This document shows positions 53,801 through 58,335 of a stretch of DNA of 64,000 nucleotides, piece after piece (position 1 is the first letter of the stretch; each line of letters begins with the position of its first letter). Below the pieces are notes generated by a model that did not search any database, had not been told where the DNA came from, and saw only the letters and a program-made list of their open reading frames with translations. This stretch comes from Parelaphostrongylus tenuis (taxonomy: Eukaryota; Nematoda; Chromadorea; Rhabditida; Metastrongylidae). A program made the translations under genes and the position numbers. The DNA lies in NCBI GenBank assembly GCA_019055375.1, contig JAHQIW010004752.1:186001-250000 (forward strand). The letters run 5' to 3'.

Positions 53801-56800
53801 GATGATATATAAAGAACATTGAATTCAAGGTTTTTTTATATCCTCCTAATGATTCACTCCTAATTATTGGTGTAAAACTTCGACTATTACCTCCTCGTTG
53901 AGAGGCTCATCTCCTCAAAGCTATCTTCTTGACCAGAAATAAATACGACAAATCATTGCTACTTTAGCGATATACGCACTTTAAGGTTCTCAACATAATT
54001 TTTTCTTTTCCACAAAAAAAAGTTTCCCACAAAAGAATAATGTGGCTTGAGCAAGTAGTGAATTGTCGGTCAAATGATAATTATGATGGGACCAGTACGA
54101 CTATATGTGAATATCAAACACAAAATAGTCAAATAACTCAAGATTCGAAAAGCTGTGAATAATCTCTGTCTTTCCACCTTTTGCCAGCTATCTAACAAAA
54201 GCAAATTATTAAGTCACGTTCCGTTCATATGAAGATTGAATATGTTATGAATCATATTGCCTAAACTCGAGAGAATATTGGGCTGATGACCGAGATGAAC
54301 CATATTCTCGCCTAGTTACACATCTCAAAAGTTGAAGCTGTCAAAAATACTCTCAATAAGTCGCCAAACTAGACAAGAAATTGATACCTACGTTGAATTT
54401 GTGTGCACGAGTTCAAACAAGTTGTCATACTCACTTTGTCACATTGGGTGGCGTGACCATGGCATTCGCATCTTTCACAGAGACCAAGATACAGACCACC
54501 TGAACAATGAGCGTTTTATTCTCTGAAGTTAATCGCCTTCTAACAAGCGATTGAGCAGGCGTTACCTCCGCTTCTCGAATATCCAGGAGCACAGTCTTCG
54601 CATGAGGTTCCAATGTAACCGGGAGGACACTGACATTGTTCAACCTAAACCAAATTACTTCTACAGTTTAAATCTCCCACATGACTGAATGAATATAGAA
54701 AAAGAAAACATATTCTTTTTCTACCTCATAAGCTGTGGCACCTGTCCCATAAGTTCGGCATATTCAAGCGACACACTTACAAGAGCCGACTGAGAACAGT
54801 CTTCCATGTACGTTGCCTAAATGAAGTGCTCTCGTCGTATGCTCATAAATATAATCAAGAACGATCATGAAGCCATGGTTAGACGGATAAGCCGATATAG
54901 TACTTATATAACTTCAAGATTTCTTGTGAGAATAGGAATTTTAGAGTCCAATAGCGTGAGAATTAGGGAAAGAATTTGTGGAGGTGAGCATTGAATAAGG
55001 CTCTTTTATTATATGAGCGGAAGAGCAGTGGCTTGATATATAATACCACAACAAAAACGAATCATGCGCTTTTTTCATATTAGGATGAAAATACTAGGTA
55101 GGTCACCTTAATCAGAATATCATCGAGATCAGCAAGAGCCATGAGGAGATGCTCACGAGTTCCTTGTTGGCCATCCACACGATGAAAGCTAAAAAATTTG
55201 ACGCATACTCATCAGAAAATATAAGTTGGAAAAAGAAAAAATAGTATCGAGTGAATTACTTGTTTTCGAAGAATCTCAATTCGACTGTGTTATCTCCGTC
55301 CGGTTGCAGTGGTTGACGATGAGTGTAGTGTAGCGAGATATCGTTTCCCTCAAATTATCAATTATCTTACATTGAGATCTTTGTACAGACAAGTGTGCTT
55401 GAAACCTATATGTAGAGCAAATAAAAAGGATTCTAAATGACTTACTCTAATAATGACGTCTGGATCCTGATTCGGTCTTCCAACGCCAGAGAAACGGAAC
55501 GTGTATCTCAATCTCCCGCCGTAAGCGGTGACTTTATTTCCAAGAAATTTCGCCGGTAGCTTCCAGTAAAGCACTTGTCCAATTGCCTATAAATTTTCAT
55601 CGCAATTTTCTTCAACACTAGGCAAACAACGTTCGCGTATGATGAGTTTCAAAAACGAAAGGTTGGAATGCGCTTGAAATTGTTTTCGAGAACCGCAAGT
55701 AAACACAGTCGACTCCTTTATACTCCAAGATTCTCAGGCACTTTCCCGTTATCTACACATATTTTCAATTTCTTGAGAGCAGCCATTTTCGACTTTTTTA
55801 TAGAGGTTTGTAAGTTATTCGAAAGCTTAGATCGCGACATTTTTTTATGCTACACTTTAATTTATAAACGACATTTTCATTGCACTGTTGCACTAAAAAT
55901 AACATTAAGTTCCACTTCCGGCGCGTTTTGGCGCATTCCCGCTGAACAAAGCTACTTCTCTAGAATTCTCAACGATTCCATATGGGTAACTGATTTTTTT
56001 AAAAGACTTCTTATTGCGTGTAACAGTTAATAGAAGATTTGGATTTAAACTCAGTGCGCATTTCTTTTCGGTTAACCTGTGAGAGTAGCTGTGAATGGAT
56101 CGTGCGGTTGATTGACTGCGCAGCGCACTTCACATTTGGCTGCAACTTTGTTATTCAAACAAAGGTTTTTCCTCCGTTTCAAAAAATTTACTAGATGAAA
56201 CTATTGAGTCTGAAACTCCAATAATCCCGTTGTACGGCCATATGCTTTTCGTAAATAGGTTTGGGCTGCTTAGACTCAGGCTTATCAGTGGTCTTGAGCA
56301 ATATAAATAGCAAATGAAAGGATAACTTAGCATAACGATAGTATTACGCGCGAGAACGTGCCGAGTGCAAAATATATCATATTTACACTTTTTACAGCGC
56401 ACTAAAGAGGTCTCTCAAGAAATAATATAAAGCATCAAAAATGTCGAAATTTGAGCTATTGAATAGTTACTAGAAATTTGAAAGAGGAGAAAAACACTGT
56501 ACTTGAAAGGTTGATATGTGAACGCGAAAGTAGAGATCTCCAATACATTACATACTAACTACAGCTGTAAAAAACAAAAAATTTCACTCGTGCAACAATT
56601 GAAGTTCCATGTCCACCATGCTCACCTAAGTTTTCAAGGGTTTCTGAAAATTTATTGAACATAGAAGAGCGTTGCTTGGAGGTCGTCGCGCCAAATAACA
56701 CATAAAAACGATAGAAAATTTTGCGAACCTCGTTGAAGTTAACAAACTCTATCGCTTGACCACTAAGGTAAGCCGGTGTTGGTGGTCGGTAGGGACGGCG

Positions 56801-58335
56801 AATATCCGAAGTGGTGAGCTCAAGTTGATCACGGTCACCGCGTGGATAGTTGATCTCCACCTGTAACATCCGGTTCATAAAATATTCCAAAAGTATTTCA
56901 TCGATACTTGCCAAGATATTAGGATTGTGCATGAAAACATCAATTCCTATGGACTAGAATTGAATTCAGCGCTATAGAGCAAGCCAAGAAAGGAAGCTGA
57001 AAATCCTAAATATTGCTGTAAAGAGCACAGCTTCCGACGCTGATCAATGTTCGAAGGATGCGCCACGCATTCGACTTCATTAAGCATGGTTAGAGGTGAT
57101 TGAATAGATATCCGGCCTCTGCAGTGAATTGCAGTAGCCTACCGACGCATTGCATCAGTATAGTTATCTTCTCAAACAAGTCCGGCACCAATTTACCATC
57201 CCCGGAAAGACGGAAGGCTTGGTGGACTTGGGTCGACGAATTGGACCACGTGTGTATCGCCGGGCGTCTCTAACCACTGCGTTACAGGTGCCTAAATCTA
57301 GCTAAGTCAAAAGTTATGGATATGTGTATTGTAAAACAACGGTTGTTTCCAAATACATGGTACCAAAATAATTTCTCGACTTCTTTTGCTAGTTTTTTTT
57401 ACTCTTTCGCACAATATGATTAGATAGAACAACCTTTCAAAACCCTTTTAACAATGTTTTATTACCAAAATTTTCATAAGTATCAATTTGTCTACGTCTT
57501 TTATACGACTCGACCAACTTTTTTCACAATATTTTAGTTAATCTTTGTATGATTTTAAAGCTCACCACTAATGAAAAGGATTAACTCAACAGAACCTTCG
57601 AACAAGGTTTGATGATAAGATTTTGAAAAATAAGCATTGTTCTCTCTAAGTCTGCTGCAGAGAGGAATTCTGAAAAACGTACCAACTGCCTTCGCAATGA
57701 CGAAGACTGACATTGCTGCGTTACTCCAGAACAGAAGCAGGGAATACAACCTTGAGGGTTTGTCGGAGCCATATAGAACGAGTGCGGTGGGCACTGGTCG
57801 CACTGAGGACCTTGAGCGTACGTCTTGCACACGCATCTACCGTCAGGCCCAGGATATGGTGAACTGACCCCTGGACCAGTACACTGAGGCTGTGTTGGCT
57901 GTAACATGAACTCTACACTTCACTAACCAAAGAATGAAATTTTGGAAATTTCCTCAGTACTATTCAAATGGAGTTCAAGAAGTTCTTATGAGAAAAATGC
58001 CCTTTAACACCACATTAATCACAATACTACATATCAGTGCACATTAACTCACAAATGATTTCAAAAAAATTTTCTACTAATGACAAATCTACATACCCTA
58101 CTCGGAACGCAAGTACCCAAGAACGGACCACGTCCTGATCTTTCATACCCCGGAGCACAGTCTTCACATGATGATCCTACATACCCTGGTGGACACACGC
58201 ATTGTTCAACCTGCAGCAGAAATATAAAAAAATTCCAGAAAAGAATTTTCTAAGGCAGATTCGATACAAACCTCTAAAGCAAGGCCGTCTGATGTAGGAC
58301 GGTCAACAGCAATCTCCCAAGCGACATTACCAAGA
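367..58335 (-). CDS. unc-52: UNC-52/perlecan, multi-exon gene, partial at both ends
   Basis: Perlecan is a secreted multidomain proteoglycan core protein of basement membranes; in C. elegans UNC-52 links body-wall muscle dense bodies and M-lines to the hypodermis. Reading right to left, the exons give laminin IV and laminin EGF modules, then 17 Ig modules, then LamG, two EGF-like and a second LamG module, which is the perlecan III-IV-V order. Seven consecutive Ig modules share RCWV(P/E)G(N/D/L)P. Intron phases agree across every join listed in the module entries apart from one frameshifted exon. The 5' part (signal peptide, LDLa region, first laminin IV) is not recognised up to base 64000, and the 3' end runs off the left edge. 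Family identity is very secure; individual small exons less so. Confidence 0.95.
967..2868 (-). CDS. unc-52: unc-52 long-isoform exons: end of LamG1 and two EGF-like modules
   Basis: Exons 2726-2868 ([28 protein letters not shown]), 1122-1194 ([20 protein letters not shown]) and 967-1045 ([18 protein letters not shown]). They give two EGF-like modules with the usual C-x-C-x8-C ending in the first. Phases 1-0, 0-1 and 1-2 all match their neighbours. The 1.5-kb intron 1195-2725 contains a palindromic element. Confidence 0.9.
1396..2101. repeat. Foldback element, family A, full copy
   Basis: About 705 bp with imperfect terminal inverted repeats of roughly 65 bp (1396-1463 against 2035-2101), sharing the core cattcgaaagctt and its complement. 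The inside carries agagcggagaaaaa and atcgatcgatc motifs common to the other copies. It has no coding capacity, so it is MITE-like. It sits in the intron 1195-2725. Confidence 0.65.
3876..8326 (-). CDS. unc-52: unc-52 long-isoform exons: LamG module 1
   Basis: Exons 8216-8326 ([16 protein letters not shown]), 5959-6099 ([28 protein letters not shown]), 4075-4149 ([17 protein letters not shown]) and 3876-4016 ([15 protein letters not shown]). All joins are phase 1. The fold features of laminin G are visible: an opening aromatic-rich strand, a central basic turn, and G-P-L-I-V-G-G near the end. The last strand is in the next exon (VISSMSVSG). The introns are filled with inverted-repeat elements and a mariner relic. 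Confidence 0.88.
4350..4690. repeat. Foldback element, family A, left half
   Basis: It shares tcattcgaaagcttaa, acgaaaagcatatgaa, aaagcggagaaa and catcgatcgatg with the full copies at 1.4 and 50.3 kb. The right arm is missing. It sits beside the mariner relic in the LamG1 intron 4150-5958. Confidence 0.55.
4960..5760. mobile_element. Mariner transposase relic, two inverted fragments
   Basis: The plus-strand fragment 5286-5760 reads the mariner catalytic region: [23 protein letters not shown], then [10 protein letters not shown], with 34 residues between the two aspartates (D34D). Its C-terminal end, [12 protein letters not shown], is followed by a stop where W is usual. At 4960-5050 the same C-terminal coding end appears on the minus strand in inverted orientation. 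There are stops and frame changes, so it is dead. It lies in the intron 4150-5958. Confidence 0.82.
7025..7385. repeat. Inverted-repeat element, family B, copy 1
   Basis: Left arm tttcgagtgtt, aatttcaatatgcctga, gcatgtgatctgttat matches the complement of the right arm (cctataacagaccacatg, gaaatgatt, cactcgat) over about 85 bp. It is MITE-like, about 360 bp, with no coding capacity, in the intron 6100-8215. Confidence 0.65.
7683..8115. repeat. Inverted-repeat element, family B, copies 2 and 2b
   Basis: Two left arms in direct orientation (starting near 7686 and 7990), each with aatttc(a/g)atatg, a catgtggtctgt-like block and acacgt(g/a)(t)ttcggc. It ends only about 100 bp from the first LamG exon (8216-8326), so it could affect that donor region. 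Confidence 0.55.
8327..9955. other. Intron between Ig 17 and LamG1
   Basis: I see no gene, known repeat or RNA in this 1.6-kb intron. ORFs on both strands at 8818-9130 overlap each other and lack splice support or family motifs. Confidence 0.5.
9956..10683 (-). CDS. unc-52: unc-52 long-isoform exons: Ig module 17
   Basis: Exons 10505-10683 ([37 protein letters not shown]) and 9956-10020 ([14 protein letters not shown]). The first exon begins in phase 0, matching the donor at 14613, and 179 nt then gives phase 2 for the join D-E-G-K-Y-Q-C. The second ends H plus one base, which fits the first LamG exon. Confidence 0.88.
11595..11700 (+). repeat. tRNA-like sequence (SINE-type head)
   Basis: It contains an A-box-like tggtcgagtggtta and a B-box-like gggttgaaccccac at tRNA spacing. 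The remainder does not fold into a clean cloverleaf. It is probably the head of a tRNA-derived SINE. A second, weaker tRNA-like stretch follows at 12110-12170. Confidence 0.45.
11778..11816. repeat. (TA)n microsatellite
   Basis: About 18 TA units in the intron 10684-14613. Confidence 0.95.
12990..13330 (-). mobile_element. Mariner transposase relic, C-terminal part
   Basis: On the minus strand one frame gives [14 protein letters not shown] and [16 protein letters not shown], and the neighbouring frame gives [17 protein letters not shown] and a stop. These match the order at the mariner C-terminus (A-K-P-H, F-R-S, then R-W-Q-K...N-D-G). Frameshifts and stops show it is inactive. It lies in the medium/long isoform intron. 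Confidence 0.65.
14208..14213 (-). terminator. Candidate polyadenylation signal for the medium isoform
   Basis: AATAAA on the minus strand (tttatt on plus), about 275 nt after the TAG at 14488. It is the first such hexamer downstream of that stop. It supports transcript termination inside the long-isoform intron, but there is no direct evidence of use. Confidence 0.5.
14488..16221 (-). CDS. unc-52: unc-52 exons: Ig module 16 and alternative basic C-terminus
   Basis: Exons 16139-16221 ([17 protein letters not shown]), 15989-16060 ([15 protein letters not shown]) and 14488-14754 ([31 protein letters not shown]). In the last exon a good donor, CAT|GTACGT, lies at 14613/14614. Using it leads in phase 0 to the exon at 10683. 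Ignoring it extends the frame into a strongly basic tail (rich in R, K, H) that stops with TAG at 14488. C. elegans UNC-52 is known to have isoforms ending before domain V, so I read this as the medium-isoform terminus; the long isoform would use 14614-14754 only. Confidence 0.88.
16306..19149 (-). CDS. unc-52: unc-52 exons: Ig module 15
   Basis: Exons 19081-19149 ([23 protein letters not shown]), 18582-18646 ([18 protein letters not shown]) and 16306-16403 ([17 protein letters not shown]). Phases agree. The acceptor of the first exon could also lie seven bases upstream (tctttag), but only the chosen site fits the phase. The 2.2-kb intron 16404-18581 contains a nested palindrome of about 1.6 kb. 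Confidence 0.87.
16655..18270. repeat. Large nested foldback element in the intron of Ig 15
   Basis: The outer arms (about 16655-16900 and 18030-18270) are imperfect inverted repeats of family A type, sharing (a/c)aacagagct and the cattcgatag/ccattgggc junction. Inside lies a second palindrome, 17111-17762, whose arms match closely from ttctattatgg inward to the centre near 17437. It has no coding capacity. Confidence 0.65.
19932..20155 (+). repeat. tRNA-derived SINE, copy 1
   Basis: Head gcgtttagcgcagtggttag (A box) and gttggttcgatctc (B box), followed by a body with attggtacc, agcagcaccgactgcat and gccagatatgcaatg. The same head and body recur at 30.7, 57.1, 61.5, 62.9 and 63.9 kb. Confidence 0.7.
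20675..23047 (-). CDS. unc-52: unc-52 exons: Ig modules 13 and 14
   Basis: Exons 22957-23047 ([24 protein letters not shown]), 21711-21962 ([32 protein letters not shown], then [16 protein letters not shown]) and 20675-20859 ([30 protein letters not shown]). I extend the middle exon to the donor gtagat at 21710 because its leftover T joins GC of the next exon to make TGC, a cysteine placed before FEW where module 14 needs its B-strand cysteine. An alternative is that the middle exon stops at 21790 (gtaatg) and an unseen exon supplies that half. Confidence 0.78.
23690..23725. repeat. Short tandem repeat (ctatttagct)n
   Basis: Three to four imperfect copies of a 10-bp unit next to the Penelope-like fragment. 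Confidence 0.7.
23739..23999 (+). mobile_element. Probable Penelope-like retroelement fragment
   Basis: An 86-codon ORF with [19 protein letters not shown] and [17 protein letters not shown] followed by LCTT. This resembles the linker between reverse transcriptase and the GIY-YIG endonuclease in Penelope-like elements, where P-P-x-x-L-x-x-x-x-V-x-N-R precedes a cysteine pair. The endonuclease itself is absent. It could instead be a chance ORF. Confidence 0.4.
24390..25570 (-). mobile_element. RTE-type non-LTR reverse transcriptase relic
   Basis: Minus-strand fragments appear in the right order: [20 protein letters not shown] with ISRLIK (25.5-25.3 kb), then [16 protein letters not shown] and the following block at 24.8-24.6 kb, then [18 protein letters not shown] at about 24.55 kb. 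These match conserved parts of nematode RTE-like reverse transcriptases, but frames change several times and stops are frequent. It lies in the intron 23048-26450. Confidence 0.65.
26451..28665 (-). CDS. unc-52: unc-52 exons: Ig module 12
   Basis: Exons 28532-28665 ([32 protein letters not shown]), 28398-28469 ([16 protein letters not shown]) and 26451-26558 ([18 protein letters not shown], ending [12 protein letters not shown]). All internal joins are phase 0. The 1.8-kb intron before the third exon contains the long CA/CATA microsatellite. Confidence 0.88.
27085..27425. repeat. Compound (CA)n and (CATA)n microsatellite
   Basis: CA-rich from about 27085 to 27235, then a long run of the tetranucleotide catacata to 27419 with few interruptions (tactacta). 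It lies in the intron 26559-28397. ORFs reading HTYIHTYI on both strands are artefacts of it. Confidence 0.97.
29054..33411 (-). CDS. unc-52: unc-52 exons: Ig module 11, split by a 4-kb GC-AG intron
   Basis: Exons 33277-33411 ([29 protein letters not shown]) and 29054-29231 ([31 protein letters not shown]). The phase-0 join makes a continuous Ig module only if the donor is GC: the exon ends GAG and the intron begins gcgagt. The intron, 29232-33276, holds a SINE, tRNA-like sequences, a palindromic element and a hammerhead-like core. Confidence 0.9.
30249..30340 (+). ncRNA. Hammerhead-ribozyme-like core, probably a relic
   Basis: The plus strand shows CTTAAGA (30313-30319; consensus CUGANGA, one mismatch), a perfect stem II GGCG-AGT-CGCC (30321-30331), GAAAC (30332-30336) and CGTC (30336-30339), which can pair with GACG at 30256-30259 followed by TA. 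Between them a strong inverted repeat (ggacgtatgcagtat against its complement) forms a hairpin that would compete with stem I. The mismatched box suggests it is no longer active. Confidence 0.4.
30690..30965 (+). repeat. tRNA-derived SINE, copy 2
   Basis: Head cagcgcagcagttaag and a B-box-like gatggttagatcac, then the body ttggtaaattggcgc, ggataagcagcactgactcg, gcgggaggccac and atgcattcagtcgcc shared with the copy at 62.9 kb. It lies in the GC-AG intron. Confidence 0.7.
31660..31735 (-). repeat. tRNA-like sequence, minus strand
   Basis: The complement has tggtgtagtagtagga (A box) and gcgggttcagctcccgc (T arm). The acceptor stem is poor, so a tRNA pseudogene or SINE head is more likely than a working tRNA. 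A related copy is at 51.29 kb. Confidence 0.45.
31870..32690. repeat. Foldback element, family A, full copy
   Basis: Terminal inverted repeats of about 75 bp: gcagaaaagttttcatag, ccattcgtaagct on the left against agctttcgaatggttac, ctatgaaaagttttt on the right. The interior shares gaagcggaggaaaaac and atatcgatcgtc with the 50.3-kb copy. It lies in the GC-AG intron. Confidence 0.65.
32783..32860 (+). repeat. tRNA-like sequence, plus strand
   Basis: It contains tgtagtggtagcacgcgcac (A box) and gcttcgaatcccgc (B box) and short complementary ends (ggcct and agggcc). It resembles a degenerate glycine-type tRNA, but the anticodon arm is unclear. Confidence 0.4.
33477..33781 (-). CDS. unc-52: unc-52 exons: Ig module 10
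   Basis: Exons 33678-33781 ([32 protein letters not shown]) and 33477-33614 ([29 protein letters not shown]). The internal join is phase 0, and the module leaves in phase 0, so it is not phase-symmetric. Next-exon acceptor gtcaag at 33411. Confidence 0.92.
33862..34140 (-). CDS. unc-52: unc-52 exon: Ig module 9 in a single exon
   Basis: One exon of 279 nt (92 residues plus split codons), acceptor tttttag. Motifs: [41 protein letters not shown]. Donor gtcaat is weak but the phase fits the next exon. Phase-symmetric. It resembles classic perlecan Ig modules more than the RCWV group. Confidence 0.93.
34884..35159 (-). CDS. unc-52: unc-52 exon: Ig module 8 in a single exon
   Basis: One exon of 276 nt (91 residues plus split codons), acceptor ttttcag and donor gtacgt. 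Motifs: [45 protein letters not shown]. It has the last copy of the RCWV motif, here RCWVEGDP. Phase-symmetric, so a candidate cassette exon. Introns of 4.4 kb and 0.74 kb flank it. Confidence 0.94.
35690..37520. repeat. Degenerate family A-like foldback pieces
   Basis: Several partial copies in the 4.4-kb intron 35160-39591: 35700-36050 (catttgaaagcttaaatct), 36370-36560 (gtttgatagctcaaatct) and 37310-37500 (aaagcatatgagcgagtaga, aacgaaaatcgcgcaatt). They match the elements at 49.4 and 58.8 kb. Element borders are not clear. Confidence 0.5.
37605..37995. repeat. Inverted-repeat element, family B, copy 3
   Basis: Left catgtggtctgtt, gcgaaacatgtccttcggct against right agccgaaacacgtgta, aacaggccacatg. 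It includes a poly-G run at 37769-37782 and a block (acacgtgccgtcaagtga) shared with the copy at 7.9 kb. Confidence 0.65.
39592..39894 (-). CDS. unc-52: unc-52 exon: Ig module 7 in a single exon
   Basis: One exon of 303 nt, acceptor ttttag and donor gtgagc, encoding a whole Ig module ([48 protein letters not shown]). It enters with two bases of a codon and leaves with one, so skipping it would keep the frame. An intron of 4.4 kb follows it. Confidence 0.94.
40398..40769 (-). CDS. unc-52: unc-52 exons: Ig module 6 (duplicate of module 5)
   Basis: Exons 40654-40769 (116 nt, [35 protein letters not shown]) and 40398-40557 (160 nt, [29 protein letters not shown]). The 96-bp internal intron is alignable to that of module 5 (shared ctgcttccactaaa and a following tttgaat stretch), which points to a tandem duplication after this intron was already in place. 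Confidence 0.94.
41392..41763 (-). CDS. unc-52: unc-52 exons: Ig module 5 (duplicate of module 6)
   Basis: Exons 41648-41763 (116 nt, [34 protein letters not shown]) and 41392-41551 (160 nt, [26 protein letters not shown]). The unit is 372 bp with a 96-bp intron, the same lengths as module 6, and about 66 of 91 residues match by my count. It is a phase-symmetric cassette. Confidence 0.94.
42039..42377 (-). CDS. unc-52: unc-52 exons: Ig module 4
   Basis: Exons 42252-42377 ([32 protein letters not shown]) and 42039-42188 ([34 protein letters not shown]). The internal join splits a proline codon (C|CG) in K-P-L-P-E-G, unlike the phase 0 internal joins of modules 3, 5 and 6. The first donor, gtgcga, is not a strong site, so its position is slightly uncertain. 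Confidence 0.9.
42432..43081 (-). CDS. unc-52: unc-52 exons: Ig module 3
   Basis: Exons 42891-43081 ([43 protein letters not shown]) and 42432-42525 ([16 protein letters not shown]). The join is phase 0 just before the F-strand motif. The module is phase-symmetric. The donor of the first exon is gtcagt. Confidence 0.93.
43333..43758 (-). CDS. unc-52: unc-52 exons: Ig module 2
   Basis: Exons 43640-43758 ([17 protein letters not shown]), 43517-43573 ([13 protein letters not shown]) and 43333-43435 ([14 protein letters not shown]). The module is split into three exons, enters with two bases of a codon and leaves with one, so it is a phase-symmetric cassette. It carries the first copy of the RCWVPG motif that marks modules 2 to 8. 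Confidence 0.92.
45230..45267. repeat. Short strong hairpin in the Ig1-Ig2 intron
   Basis: A 16-bp stem, ctttgaacgtcggacg against cgtctgacgttcaaag (one G-T pair), with a 6-base loop. It stands alone in a 1.7-kb intron in which I see nothing else. Confidence 0.7.
45464..48559 (-). CDS. unc-52: unc-52 exons: Ig module 1
   Basis: Exons 48471-48559 ([16 protein letters not shown], then VQWIC) and 45464-45668 ([12 protein letters not shown] through [11 protein letters not shown] to TTIGVTP). Together they hold the Ig features C, W and the D-x-G-x-Y-x-C motif. The split lies between B and C strands in phase 0, and the module leaves in phase 1. The intron between them is 2.8 kb. It opens perlecan domain IV. 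Confidence 0.86.
45669..49989. other. Two introns around the first Ig exon
   Basis: 45669-48470 and 48560-49989. I see no gene. Near 46240-46340 there is a weak tRNA-like pair of boxes (gcggagtaaagtagtgg and ttggttcgactac). 49380-49690 is a half-copy of the family A-like foldback (catttgaaagctcaaa, gaacggaaatcgcgcgcc). ORFs at 46.8-47.1 and 48.4-48.85 kb have no family features. Confidence 0.5.
49990..52799 (-). CDS. unc-52: unc-52 exons: last laminin EGF and linker to the Ig region
   Basis: Exons 52713-52799 (87 nt, [26 protein letters not shown]) and 49990-50102 (113 nt, [16 protein letters not shown], then the linker [10 protein letters not shown]). The join restores the laminin EGF cysteine order (LCDE-CAPGY). 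The second exon ends G|GTGAAC and its phase fits the Ig exon at 48.5 kb. Without splicing here the frame runs on into a basic stretch and stops at 49919. The 2.6-kb intron between the two exons carries two palindromic elements. Confidence 0.88.
50329..51192. repeat. Foldback element, family A, best-preserved copy
   Basis: 864 bp with terminal inverted repeats of about 100 bp that begin gttagacggcgacaa (50329) and end with its complement (51192). Each arm contains gtaatcattcg(a/c)aagct. Both ends are sharp, so this copy best defines the family. It lies in the intron 50103-52712. Confidence 0.75.
51288..51365 (-). repeat. tRNA-like sequence, minus strand
   Basis: The complement reads ggtggtgtagcagtagtagc (A box) and gcgggttcgattctcgc (T arm), and a 7-bp acceptor stem with two wobbles can be drawn (gcttcgg with ctgaggc). 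The anticodon stem does not pair well, so it is probably a pseudogene or SINE head. Confidence 0.45.
51475..51542. repeat. Nested short palindromes
   Basis: gttatgatgtttcat with atgaaacatcataat and actgcgaaaaatgcagt form overlapping hairpins just left of the next foldback element. Confidence 0.65.
51640..52300. repeat. Foldback element, family A-like
   Basis: Arms 51640-51790 and 52140-52300 are imperfect inverted repeats (for example gatttcacattcggcgcgcat against gcgcgccgaatgtgagtcat allowing mismatches). About 660 bp, non-coding. Confidence 0.55.
53225..53728 (-). CDS. unc-52: unc-52 exons: laminin EGF repeats, one exon frameshifted
   Basis: Exons 53673-53728 ([17 protein letters not shown]), 53484-53613 ([17 protein letters not shown] and [15 protein letters not shown]) and 53225-53332 ([17 protein letters not shown], then after a frame change [15 protein letters not shown]). 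The third exon has 108 nt, but phase 0 in and phase 2 out needs 107. Near 53270-53280 the sequence has GGCGGACGCT where the family pattern G-D-A would need one G less. The result is an in-frame stop in the assembled sequence. All other cysteines of the laminin EGF consensus are present, so the gene is probably intact and the extra base an assembly error, though a real mutation cannot be excluded. Confidence 0.86.
54435..54644 (-). CDS. unc-52: unc-52 exons: laminin EGF
   Basis: Exons 54566-54644 (79 nt) and 54435-54499 (65 nt). They read [18 protein letters not shown], then [20 protein letters not shown]. The first exon ends after one base of a glycine codon and the second supplies the other two, so the frame is kept. 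Donors gtaacg and gtgagt. This repeats the laminin EGF design of the exon at 58.1 kb. Confidence 0.9.
54725..56860 (-). CDS. unc-52: unc-52 exons: complete laminin IV-A module, with a frameshift
   Basis: Exons 56729-56860, 55446-55586, 55260-55348, 55107-55188 and 54725-54816. They encode the laminin IV-A module: start ([11 protein letters not shown]), core ([19 protein letters not shown]), middle ([11 protein letters not shown]), then [19 protein letters not shown] and VSLEYAE. Phases agree for the first four exons. In the last, the frame giving VSLEYAE cannot reach the next exon through the donor at 54724 (gtagaa): that donor is in phase with a neighbouring frame reading YGTGATAYE, a good lead-in to VEQC. 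So either one base is missing near 54745-54760 or an inner donor after CAG (gtgcca) is used. The 1.1-kb intron 55587-56728 holds a palindromic element. Confidence 0.88.
55700..56520. repeat. Foldback element in the laminin IV intron
   Basis: The left arm near 55740-55930 (tattcgaaagcttagatcg, tccggcgcg) and the right arm near 56340-56510 (gtgccgagtgcaaa, agctattgaatagttac) are inverted relatives of the family A ends. It fills most of the intron 55587-56728. Confidence 0.5.
57065..57300 (-). repeat. tRNA-derived SINE, copy 3 (minus)
   Basis: The complement reads gtaacgcagtggttagagac, then a body with gatggtaaattggtgcc, ggacttgtttgagaagata and ctattcaatcacct shared with the other copies. It lies in the intron 56861-57682. 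Confidence 0.7.
57683..57898 (-). CDS. unc-52: unc-52 exon: laminin-type EGF pair
   Basis: A single exon of 216 nt (72 residues, phase 0 at both ends), acceptor gttacag and donor gtacgt. It carries the cysteine pattern of laminin EGF repeats, with [14 protein letters not shown], then [14 protein letters not shown]. It sits between the laminin IV end at 58.3 kb and the start of the next laminin IV module at 56.86 kb, the usual order in perlecan domain III. Confidence 0.92.
58097..58335 (-). CDS. unc-52: unc-52 exons: end of a laminin IV module plus laminin EGF
   Basis: Exons 58272-58335 (64 nt, enters with one base of a split codon) and 58097-58210 (114 nt, phase 0 at both ends). The first ends a laminin IV-A module ([13 protein letters not shown]) and the second is a laminin EGF ([18 protein letters not shown]). 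Acceptors are ttacag and ctgcag; donors are gtttgt and gtatgt. The exon upstream of 58335 should end in phase 2 and was not found, so this is the first exon I can place with confidence. The EGF exon closely parallels the one at 54566-54644, as expected for repeated domain III units. Confidence 0.88.

Noticed and set aside
56620..56665. Short stretch TLENLGEHG after an ag on the minus strand, considered as a laminin IV exon
   Set aside because: The exons on both sides already join in phase 0 (FNE to AIGQVLYW), leaving no room for it.
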